From: Gemmatimonadaceae bacterium
GTDB taxonomy: Bacteria; Gemmatimonadota; Gemmatimonadetes; Gemmatimonadales; Gemmatimonadaceae
DNA: 64,000 nucleotides
Assembly: GCA_025362035.1 (NCBI GenBank)
Contig: JANYIN010000102.1
Span: 1 to 64,000, forward strand
Direction of reading: 5' to 3'
Made by a program: the position numbers and the translations under genes. Of the stretch, positions 1 to 6,907 are shown piece by piece; position 1 is the first letter of the stretch; each line of letters opens with the position of its first letter. The notes beneath the pieces were generated by a model. That model saw only the letters and a program-made list of their open reading frames with translations, made no database searches and had not been told where the DNA came from.

Positions 1-27
1 ATACGAGTTCGAGTCTCGTCCCGGGTA
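1..27 (+). tRNA. 3' end of a tRNA-like gene, truncated by the window edge
   Basis: Positions 3-19 form a perfect T-arm: 5-bp stem ACGAG/CTCGT around the canonical 7-nt loop TTCGAGT. Seven nucleotides follow (CCCGGGT) that would be the 3' acceptor strand, with A27 as discriminator. No CCA is encoded. The rest of the gene lies before the window, so identity and integrity cannot be judged. The implied 5' acceptor strand would start with A (ACCCGGG), which is unusual, so a relic is possible. Confidence 0.4.
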
Positions 28-52
28 TCGCATTCTCAGTAGAGAAACAGAG

Positions 53-82
53 TCGGCAGCCTCAGTACTCGGGGTCTGCCGA
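53..82 (+). terminator. Stem-loop after the tRNA-like 3' end
   Basis: TCGGCAG (53-59) pairs perfectly with CTGCCGA (76-82) across a 16-nt loop. It sits 25 nt after the tRNA-like sequence and before the first peptidase gene. There is only a weak T-rich tract after it, so termination is inferred from position rather than shown. Confidence 0.35.
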
Positions 83-152
83 TTCGGGGTTTCGGTCTTG
101 TCGCGTCGCGGCCGGGACCCAATGTTCACCCACCACTTCTACTACAGGGCAC

Positions 153-1550
153 ATGCGTTTCTCACGCCTCCTCACCGCCATCGTGCTCGTCGCCGTGGCG
201 GCTCCTGTCCACGCTCGCCTGTTTGCTCAGGCCGCGAAAGGGGGAGCGGCTCTCAAGGTCCCCGTCGAGTACTACAAGCTGCCGAACGGGCTCAAGGTCG
301 TCCTCTCCCCGGACGCGACGGTTCCGACCGCCATCGTGGCGACCTATTACAACGTCGGCTTTCGCAATGAGCCGCAGGACCGGACCGGCTTTGCCCATCT
401 GTTCGAGCACCTGATGTTTCAGGGCTCGCGGAACCTGGGCAAGATGGAGTTCATCAAGCTCGTCGAGCAGAACGGCGGCATTCTCAACGGCTCCACGCGC
501 TTCGATTTCACGAACTACTTCCAGGTGGTGCCCACGCACGCCCTCCGCCGTATCCTGTGGGCCGAGGCCGATCGGATGTCGGGGCTCGCCATCGACACGT
601 CGAGCGTGAACAACCAGCGCGACGTGGTGAAGAACGAGGTGCGCGTCAACGTGCTCAACCAGCCGTACGGCGGATTCCCCTGGATCGATCTGCCCATGCA
701 CGCGAACGAGAACTGGTACAACGCGCACAACTTCTACGGCGACATGGACGACCTCGACAAGGCGAATGCCGCGGATGCGTCGAGCTTCTTCAAGACCTTC
801 TACGCGCCCAACAACGCCGTGCTCGTGGTCACAGGCGACTTCGAGCCAAAGGCGACACACCAGTGGATCGCCGACTACTTCGCCAAGATCCCCCGCGCCG
901 CGCTGCCGGCCACGCCGGACTTGTCGGAGAAGCGGCAGATGGCCGAGAAGCGGTTCACGCGGATCGATTCCCTCGCCACGCGGCCGGCGATCGGGCTCGG
1001 CTATCATGTGCCGGACCGCTTCACGCCCGAATGGTTCGCCTTCGGCCTGCTCGACCAGATCCTTGGGCAGGGACGCGACTCACGATTCTATCAGGAGCTG
1101 GTCCAGAAGCGCGCCCTCACAGGAGGGGTGGCCGCGGGGATCAACTTCGGCCTCGGCAGCATGTTCGACTATCAGGGACCCATGCTGTGGGAGGTGACGG
1201 CGTACCACGATGCCACACAGTCGCCCGATTCCCTCGTCGCCGCCTTCGACGCGGCAATCGCGTCCGTGCGGGACAAACCAGTGGACCAGGCGACGCTCGA
1301 CCGCGCCGTCGTGAAGATGCGCTCGTCGCTCTTCGCGGAGATGGAGAGTCTCGTGGGCTTCGGTCGCACGAACATGCTCGCGTCGTTCGCGCTCTTCGAT
1401 AACGCGCCGGAGCGCATCAATCAGCTCGAGACCGGGTTCGCGAAGGTCACACCGGCGCTGCTGCAAAAGACGGCGCAGGAATACTTGCGTCCGACCAACC
1501 GGACGATCGAATTCATCGTGGCGGCCAAGAAGGCCGCCGGCACTCACTAA
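153..1550 (+). CDS. M16 family zinc metallopeptidase (catalytic partner)
   Basis: This 465-residue protein begins with a signal peptide (hydrophobic stretch at residues 8-19, likely cleavage near residue 26), so it acts in the periplasm or envelope. It carries the inverted zinc motif HLFEH (H82, E85, H86) and a distal glutamate in KNEVR (E162), at the spacing expected for M16 (insulinase/PqqL-like) peptidases. It should therefore be catalytically competent. The next gene starts inside its stop codon (TAATG) and encodes a non-catalytic M16 paralogue, so the two probably form a heterodimer like mitochondrial processing peptidase. The ATG at 153 is chosen because the signal peptide follows immediately. 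The substrate is unknown. Confidence 0.93.
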   Translation: MRFSRLLTAIVLVAVAAPVHARLFAQAAKGGAALKVPVEYYKLPNGLKVVLSPDATVPTAIVATYYNVGFRNEPQDRTGFAHLFEHLMFQGSRNLGKMEFIKLVEQNGGILNGSTRFDFTNYFQVVPTHALRRILWAEADRMSGLAIDTSSVNNQRDVVKNEVRVNVLNQPYGGFPWIDLPMHANENWYNAHNFYGDMDDLDKANAADASSFFKTFYAPNNAVLVVTGDFEPKATHQWIADYFAKIPRAALPATPDLSEKRQMAEKRFTRIDSLATRPAIGLGYHVPDRFTPEWFAFGLLDQILGQGRDSRFYQELVQKRALTGGVAAGINFGLGSMFDYQGPMLWEVTAYHDATQSPDSLVAAFDAAIASVRDKPVDQATLDRAVVKMRSSLFAEMESLVGFGRTNMLASFALFDNAPERINQLETGFAKVTPALLQKTAQEYLRPTNRTIEFIVAAKKAAGTH

Positions 1551-2971
1551 TGCGGAGTCGACGGATGCACACCACCCCAATGCGCGCGATGCTGCTCGGG
1601 GCCGCCGTCGCGGGCCTCGCAACGAGTGCCGCGGCGCAGCAGCCCGCCACCACCAGGGAGCAGCCGCCGGCGCTCGGCACGCCGAAGGCATTCAGGCTGC
1701 CGCCCAAGCGCGAGTTCACGCTCGCGAACGGGATGCACGTCACCTTCGTCCCCTTCGGAAAGATCCCCAAGGTCACCATTCTCAACGCGATCCGCACCGG
1801 TAACATCGACGAAAGCTCCAGCGAGGTCTGGCTCGCCGACGTGACCGGCGAATTGATGCGCGAGGGGACCACTACGCGCAGCGCGCTGCAGCTGGCCGAG
1901 CAGGGGGCGGCGATGGGAGGGAGCGTGACGATCTCGGTGGGCGAGGATGTGTCGCAGATCGGCGGCACCGTGCTCGCTGAGGGAGGACCGCAGATGGTGC
2001 GACTCGTGGCCGACGTGACGCGCAATCCAACGTTTCCAGAGAGCGAGCTACCGCGCATCATCGCGGGCCGCGTACGTACGCTATCCATCGCCAGGAGCCG
2101 ACCTGCGACGCTCGCGCAAGAGAAGTTCGCCAGCGCCATCTACGGCGATCATCCGTACGGCGTGCTCTTCCCGAGCGAGGTGATGCTCAAGGGCTACACG
2201 GTGGCCCAGGCGCGGGCGTTTTACGACAGAAACTTCGGGGCGGCGCGCTCGCACTTGTATGTGGTGGGCATGTACGACGAGAAGGCGATGGAGAGGGTGG
2301 TGCGCGAGTCGTTCGGCGACTGGAAGGCAGGCAGTGCTCCAACCGCCAAGCCAGCGTCGCCCAAGGCGGCTCCAATGGTGACGCTGATCGACCGTCCCAA
2401 TGCGCCGCAGTCCACGATCGTGATGGGGCTGCCGGTGATGTCGCCGACCAACAAGGATTACGCGGCGCTGCAGGTGACCGACGCGATTCTCGGTGGGACG
2501 TTCGGCTCGCGCATCACGTCCAACATTCGGGAGCAGAAGGGCTACACGTACAGCCCCTCCAGCAGCATCAACGCCCATCGAGGCACGGCGATTTGGGCCG
2601 AGCAGGCTGATGTCACGACGAAGTTCACCGGCGCCTCGATCAAGGAGATATTCGGCGAGATCGACCGAATGCGGAAAGAAGCGCCCCCGGCGGCGGAGCT
2701 TGCCAGCGTGAAGAACAACATGATCGGTATCTTCACTCTGTTGAACGCGTCGCGTGGCGGCATCGCCAGCCAGCTCATCAACACCGAGGTTCTTGGGCTG
2801 GGCGACGACTATCTCACCGGTTACGTGACGCGGGTGATGGCCGTGAGCGCCGCTGATGTGCAGCGGATCGCGCAGGAGCAGATCGCGCCGGACCGGATCA
2901 CCATCGTGGTGGTAGGGGACAAGAAGACGGTCGAGGAGCAGGTAGCGCCGTTCCAGAAACCGGTGCCGTAA
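1550..2971 (+). CDS. M16 family protein lacking the zinc motif (non-catalytic partner)
   Basis: The protein has 473 residues with an N-terminal signal peptide (hydrophobic core about 14-27, cleavage after ATSAAA). The M16 fold is recognisable from the N-terminal NGMHV segment and the C-terminal-half REQKGYTYS motif, which contributes the conserved Arg/Tyr of the substrate pocket. Where its neighbour has HLFEH, this protein has DVTGE, so all three zinc-site residues are lost. It is therefore probably the regulatory or substrate-binding half of a two-subunit M16 protease. Its ATG overlaps the upstream stop by 1 nt. In-frame ATGs at 1565 and 1580 are possible alternative starts and would still leave a usable signal peptide. 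Confidence 0.92.
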   Translation: MRSRRMHTTPMRAMLLGAAVAGLATSAAAQQPATTREQPPALGTPKAFRLPPKREFTLANGMHVTFVPFGKIPKVTILNAIRTGNIDESSSEVWLADVTGELMREGTTTRSALQLAEQGAAMGGSVTISVGEDVSQIGGTVLAEGGPQMVRLVADVTRNPTFPESELPRIIAGRVRTLSIARSRPATLAQEKFASAIYGDHPYGVLFPSEVMLKGYTVAQARAFYDRNFGAARSHLYVVGMYDEKAMERVVRESFGDWKAGSAPTAKPASPKAAPMVTLIDRPNAPQSTIVMGLPVMSPTNKDYAALQVTDAILGGTFGSRITSNIREQKGYTYSPSSSINAHRGTAIWAEQADVTTKFTGASIKEIFGEIDRMRKEAPPAAELASVKNNMIGIFTLLNASRGGIASQLINTEVLGLGDDYLTGYVTRVMAVSAADVQRIAQEQIAPDRITIVVVGDKKTVEEQVAPFQKPVP

Positions 2972-2984
2972 CGGGCTGTGCGTT

Positions 2985-3011
2985 GGCGTCACGGCGTTCG
3001 CCCGTGACGCC
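2985..3011 (+). terminator. Perfect 10-bp hairpin after the M16 pair
   Basis: GGCGTCACGG (2985-2994) and CCGTGACGCC (3002-3011) are exact inverted copies around a 7-nt loop, 14 nt after the second M16 stop codon. There is no U-run, so it could be a terminator stem of a high-GC genome or an mRNA 3'-end stabiliser. Confidence 0.5.
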
Positions 3012-3031
3012 GCAGTGCCTCTGTGTGCTGG

Positions 3032-3116
3032 ATTGCTGCCGACAGCGGTATCTTGTCGCGGGACTCGAGATCCCCGTCACGCGAGTGATTTACGAGTTCG
3101 AGTCTCGTCCCACCCT
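3032..3116 (+). pseudogene. Degenerate class II tRNA-like sequence, tRNA-Ser(CGA)-like
   Basis: Four tRNA arms can be drawn. The D-arm is GACA/TGTC (3041-3044/3054-3057) with a GG-containing loop. The anticodon arm is GGGA/TCCC around loop CTCGAGA (anticodon CGA at 3066-3068). The long variable arm is TCAC-GCGA-GTGA (3077-3088). The T-arm is ACGAG/CTCGT (3092-3108) with loop TTCGAGT. The presumed 3' acceptor strand CCCACCC (3109-3115) has no complementary GGGTGGG at the expected 5' position, so this does not look like a working tRNA. Its T-arm is identical over 21 nt to the one at the window start. Confidence 0.35.
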
Positions 3117-3134
3117 CAGCCCCGTGATCGCCGC

Positions 3135-3581
3135 ATGCGCTACATCGCCCGTCTCTTCCTGGCGCTGCTGATCGGCGGCGTGGCGCTGCTGCCGGCGCGC
3201 GCCCAGAGCAGCGCCAAGCCGTACGTAGTCGAGTACTACTACAAGATCAAATGGGGATACACGGCGGAGTGGCTCGACCTCTACAAGCGCAATCACTATC
3301 CGCTCCTGATCAAGGAGCAGGAACTCGGGCGCATCCTCAGCATGTCGGCGGCGACACCGGTATACCACGTCGGTGAGGCGAACCGATGGGACTTCCGGTT
3401 TACGATCGTGTGGAAGGACGCTGCGACCGCGAATGACGGGTTCGACACCGCGCCAATTCTCAAAACGCTGTTTCCCGATCAGGATCGCTACAAACACGAG
3501 GAGCAGCACCGCTTCGAGTTGCTGCTCGAGCACCTGGACGTCCCGATCCTGGTGGACGACATGAAGGGCTGGAGGAAGTAG
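3135..3581 (+). CDS. Small secreted protein of unknown function
   Basis: This is a 148-residue protein starting at ATG 3135, chosen because a clear signal peptide (hydrophobic residues 6-19, cleavage after PARAQ) begins there; earlier in-frame starts would add residues encoded by the tRNA-like sequence. The mature part of about 125 residues is rich in aromatic and charged residues, with YYYKIKWGY near its start and WDFRFTIVWKD in the middle. That pattern of two amphipathic strands and a helix is reminiscent of ferredoxin-like (dimeric alpha/beta barrel) folds. This is only an impression; I do not recognise the family. No catalytic motif is visible. Confidence 0.75.
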   Translation: MRYIARLFLALLIGGVALLPARAQSSAKPYVVEYYYKIKWGYTAEWLDLYKRNHYPLLIKEQELGRILSMSAATPVYHVGEANRWDFRFTIVWKDAATANDGFDTAPILKTLFPDQDRYKHEEQHRFELLLEHLDVPILVDDMKGWRK

Positions 3582-3625
3582 AACACGCGCATCCGCCGCA
3601 GTCGCGCTCGGACCAGGGTTGCGCC

Positions 3626-5083
3626 GTGAGTCTGTCGCGCCTCCGGCGTCGGCCCGCACTGCTGCTGACCGCCGTCGCTATCGCCGCGTGCGGGCCGACG
3701 CGTCCGGAGCAGCGCGGCGGCATCGCGTCGGCGGGCCCCGTCGCGCAAGCGTGGATCACTACAGGCGACAGCTCTCGGCTGCTCTCACGCGACCCTGACG
3801 TGCCAATTCGTTCCGGCGCCGCGGCAGACACGTCGCGACTCGTTATCGAGGTGGATGAGTCGATCGCCTATCAGGAGATGCTCGGTTTCGGGGCTGCGTT
3901 GACCGACGCCTCCGCGTATCTCATCCAGAACAAGCTCGGCGCGCAGCGCGACGCGCTCGTTCAGGAGTTGTTCGGCCGCAACCCCGGCATCGGGCTGAGC
4001 TTCATCCGCGTGCCGATGGGCGCGTCGGATTTCTCGCCGCGACACTACAGCTACGATGACAGGCCGCCAGGCCAGACGGACGATGTGCTCGCGCACTTCT
4101 CCATCGACCCGGACCGCGTGGACCGGCTGCCCTTGCTTCAGGCGGCACGCCGTGTGAATCCGGCGTTGAAGATCGTCGCGTCTCCCTGGAGCCCGCCGGG
4201 TTGGATGAAGACGTCAGGCAGCCTTGTGCAGGGCACGCTGCGCCCCGAATTCCAGGACGCGTTCGCCCGCTACTTTCTCGCCTTTATTCGCGCGTACGCT
4301 GTCGAAGGCCTGCCGATCCATGCCATCACCCTCCAAAACGAGCCGGCCTTCGAGCCGTCGAACTATCCGGGTATGCGTCTGGATCCTCCCATGCGCGCCG
4401 CATTGATCGCGCTGCACGTCGGCCCTCTCTTCCAACGTTCAGGCGTCGGCACGCTGATCCTGGATTGGGATCACAACTGGGACGCACCCACCGCTCCCTT
4501 GGCGGTGCTCGCCGATAGCGCCGCCCGGCGCTACGTGAATGGCGTGGCGTGGCACTGCTACGCGGGGAACGTGTCTTCCCAGGATACGGTGCACGCCGCC
4601 TACCCGGACAAGGACGCGTACTTCACCGAATGCTCGGGCGGCGCGTGGGCGCCCGTGTTTGCGGACAATCTGAAGTTCGACGTCGGGACGCTGATCATCG
4701 GCACCACTCGCGCCTGGGCTCGAGGAGTCGCCCTGTGGAACATCGCGCTCGACGAGAATGCCGGCCCACATCTGGGAGGATGCGGCAACTGTCGAGGCGT
4801 GGTCACCATCGATGGGCGCACCGGCGTCGTCACTCGCAACGTGGAGTACTACGCGTTGGCGCACGCGAGCCTATTCGTCGTGCCGGGCGCGCATCGCATC
4901 GCATCCTCGACGGGCGTTGCCGGTTTGCAGAGCGTCGCGTTCAGGAACGCCGACGACGGATCGAAGGTCCTCCTCGTGCTGAACACCGCATCGTTGGAAC
5001 GAGCCTTTACGGTGCGGTTCGGAGCGAAAGCGTTTTCCTACGCGTTGCCCCCAGGCGCGGTCGTCACGCTGCGCTGGCTCTAA
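3626..5083 (+). CDS. Glycoside hydrolase family 30 (glucosylceramidase-like) lipoprotein
   Basis: The 485-residue enzyme starts at GTG 3626. Residues 10-21 are hydrophobic and end in a lipobox (IAAC, C22), so it is probably lipidated and exported. GH30 hallmarks are in order: GFGAALTDAS (about 87-96), SPWSPPGWMK (about 186-195), the acid/base in LQNEP (E239) and the nucleophile in TECSGG (E335). A small beta domain closes the C-terminus. Family members retain configuration while cleaving beta-glucosyl, beta-xylosyl or beta-1,6-linked substrates, so the exact substrate cannot be read from sequence. No transporter or other glycosidase lies beside it, so it appears as a single-gene unit. Confidence 0.9.
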   Translation: MSLSRLRRRPALLLTAVAIAACGPTRPEQRGGIASAGPVAQAWITTGDSSRLLSRDPDVPIRSGAAADTSRLVIEVDESIAYQEMLGFGAALTDASAYLIQNKLGAQRDALVQELFGRNPGIGLSFIRVPMGASDFSPRHYSYDDRPPGQTDDVLAHFSIDPDRVDRLPLLQAARRVNPALKIVASPWSPPGWMKTSGSLVQGTLRPEFQDAFARYFLAFIRAYAVEGLPIHAITLQNEPAFEPSNYPGMRLDPPMRAALIALHVGPLFQRSGVGTLILDWDHNWDAPTAPLAVLADSAARRYVNGVAWHCYAGNVSSQDTVHAAYPDKDAYFTECSGGAWAPVFADNLKFDVGTLIIGTTRAWARGVALWNIALDENAGPHLGGCGNCRGVVTIDGRTGVVTRNVEYYALAHASLFVVPGAHRIASSTGVAGLQSVAFRNADDGSKVLLVLNTASLERAFTVRFGAKAFSYALPPGAVVTLRWL

Positions 5084-5428
5084 CACCCGCTTCGCGTCAG
5101 CCGCATGCCGTTAGATTGAAGGTCGATCAACGTGCTCGCACGACTTTGGGCGGAACTCGGGATCGTTGCTCACGTCGTGGATCACGTCGCTTTGGAACTC
5201 CCTCGCTTGCTCGGTATCGTCGAAGCCGGTACGTTTCTCTTTCTGTAGTTTAGAGCATGACCGCAGACGAAGAATTCGAGATGCCATCACCGGCGGGCGA
5301 GTGAACCAAAGCGCTGCATGTCGGCAGGTCGTAGCCACGGCAGCAAGCCGCTCGCCCGTTGCGGGCGGGACCATCAAAAGGAAGCGCGCCGCTTTTGCGC
5401 TTCCTGACTTCGAACTCAACCATACATC
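5084..5428. other. 345-bp intergenic region upstream of the aminopeptidase gene
   Basis: I see no convincing gene here. Short open frames lack a ribosome-binding site and any family resemblance. The notable content is two tight hairpins within the last 80 bp before the aminopeptidase start (listed separately), plus a T-rich stretch near 5230-5250 that could hold a promoter, although no good -35/-10 pair stands out. Confidence 0.6.
5353..5404 (+). promoter_or_regulatory. Tandem hairpins in the aminopeptidase leader
   Basis: CGCCCG (5353-5358) pairs with CGGGCG (5362-5367) over a 3-nt loop. GGAAGCGC (5380-5387) pairs exactly with GCGCTTCC (5397-5404) over a 9-nt loop. The second stem ends 24 nt before the ATG at 5429 and would lie in the 5' leader of the mRNA. 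A cis-regulatory or attenuator role is inferred from position only. Confidence 0.4.
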
Positions 5429-6907
5429 ATGAAGCTTTCGTTGACCTCGGGGCCCGCCAGTCTTGGCGCGCTCGACGTTCCGCTGCTTGTCCTGGCGCTC
5501 GGCGCCGGGGATGGCCTGGACGCCGCCATGACGCCACTCGACACCACGCTCGGTGGCGCGCTCAGTCGCTCCATCGAACGTCGTGACTTCCGTGGCGGCA
5601 GGGATGAGACGCTTCACATGGTGGGTAACACGTCGGGACCGGCGCGCGTCATGCTGCTCGGACTCGGCAAGCCGACCGACCGCACTTCCGCGCTTCGCCG
5701 CGCCGGCGCACTGGCGGCGCGTCAGGCCAGCCGCATGGGTTCGGGTGAGTTGAGCTTCTACGCCGGCGCGCTAACGACAACGGAGGCGGAGGCACTCGCT
5801 GTGGGCCTGGCGGCCGGCGCGTGGGAGTACACGGACACCAAAACGCCGCCGCCGGTGGACGAGCGCCGCGCTCCGCTCGCGCGAGCCACCATCCACGGCG
5901 CGGACATCGCCGCGGTGGAACTCGGAGTGGTCAGTGGATCGGCAATCGCGGAAGGCCATGCGCTGGCTCGCACTCTCGGCATGATGCCGGGCAACCTGTG
6001 TACTCCGGAGTTTCTGGCCGTTACCGCGCGCGACATCGGCGAGCGACACGGACTCCGCGTCACCGTGCTTGGGCGTCCCGAAATGGAAGCGCTCAAGATG
6101 GGCAGCTTGCTATGCGTCGCGCAGGGCACCTCCGAAGACCCGAAGCTCATCGCCCTCGAATACACGGGCGGAGCGAAGGACGCCGCGCCGGTCGTGCTGG
6201 TGGGGAAGGGACTTTGCTTCGACTCGGGCGGCATCTCCATCAAGCCGGCGCAGGGGATGGAGTGGATGAAGTTCGACATGTGCGGCGCCGCGGGCGTTCT
6301 GGGCGCGATGGAGTCCATCGCGCGCCTCGGCTTGAAGGTCAACGTGGTGGGACTCATCGGATCGACCACCAACATGCCCTCCGATACCGCGTTCAAGCCG
6401 GGCGACGTAGTGCAGAGCATGTCCGGAAAGTTCATCGAGATCATCAACACAGACGCCGAGGGACGACTGGTCCTCGCCGACGTGCTCTCGTATGCCAGCC
6501 GGTACAAGCCCGCCGCCGTGATCGATGCCGCGACCCTCACCGGTTCATGCGTCATCGCCCTTGGTCACTCGGCCTCCGGCATACTGGGCAACAACGCCGC
6601 GCTGGTGCAGGAAGTGCTCGGCGCGGGAACACGGGCAGGGGAGCCGGGGTGGGAGCTACCCATGTGGGACGACTACAAGGAACTCATCAAGTCCGACGTC
6701 GCCGATATCCGGAATTCCGGCGGCCGGCCGGCGGGTACGATCAGCGCCGCTCTTTTTCTGGCCGAGTTTGCGGGAGACTTCCCCTGGGTTCATATGGATA
6801 TTGCCGGCACGGCCTACTCCGAGTCGGAACTGACGACGATTCCGCGTGGCCCCACGGGCGTTCCGGTCGGAACGTTCGTCGAGTTCGTCCGAGGGCGAGC
6901 CGGGTGA
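5429..6907 (+). CDS. pepA: Leucyl aminopeptidase (M17, cytosol aminopeptidase)
   Basis: This 492-residue cytosolic peptidase removes N-terminal residues from peptides using two metal ions. The catalytic C-terminal domain shows the M17 residues: K260 in VGKGLCFDSGG, D265, K272, D283, and the signature NTDAEGRL with D342, E344 and R346. The N-terminal about 170 residues form the usual macrodomain-like half. Length matches the family. In several bacteria PepA homologues also bind DNA; nothing here shows that directly. The ATG is 24 nt beyond a strong hairpin. The downstream outer-membrane gene starts inside its stop (GTGA), so the two are translationally coupled. Confidence 0.97.
   Translation: MKLSLTSGPASLGALDVPLLVLALGAGDGLDAAMTPLDTTLGGALSRSIERRDFRGGRDETLHMVGNTSGPARVMLLGLGKPTDRTSALRRAGALAARQASRMGSGELSFYAGALTTTEAEALAVGLAAGAWEYTDTKTPPPVDERRAPLARATIHGADIAAVELGVVSGSAIAEGHALARTLGMMPGNLCTPEFLAVTARDIGERHGLRVTVLGRPEMEALKMGSLLCVAQGTSEDPKLIALEYTGGAKDAAPVVLVGKGLCFDSGGISIKPAQGMEWMKFDMCGAAGVLGAMESIARLGLKVNVVGLIGSTTNMPSDTAFKPGDVVQSMSGKFIEIINTDAEGRLVLADVLSYASRYKPAAVIDAATLTGSCVIALGHSASGILGNNAALVQEVLGAGTRAGEPGWELPMWDDYKELIKSDVADIRNSGGRPAGTISAALFLAEFAGDFPWVHMDIAGTAYSESELTTIPRGPTGVPVGTFVEFVRGRAG

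Noticed and set aside
1-3116. An integrated mobile element bounded by tRNA att sites
   Set aside because: The 21-nt repeats invite this, but no integrase, excisionase or phage gene lies between them; reported only as a hypothesis.
5166-5432. Short protein gene upstream of pepA
   Set aside because: Atypical composition, overlap with the hairpins and the pepA start, and no ribosome-binding site.
5821-6903. In-frame upstream extension of the outer-membrane protein through the aminopeptidase gene
   Set aside because: The stretch is an Arg-rich shadow of pepA; the signal peptide starts at GTG 6904.
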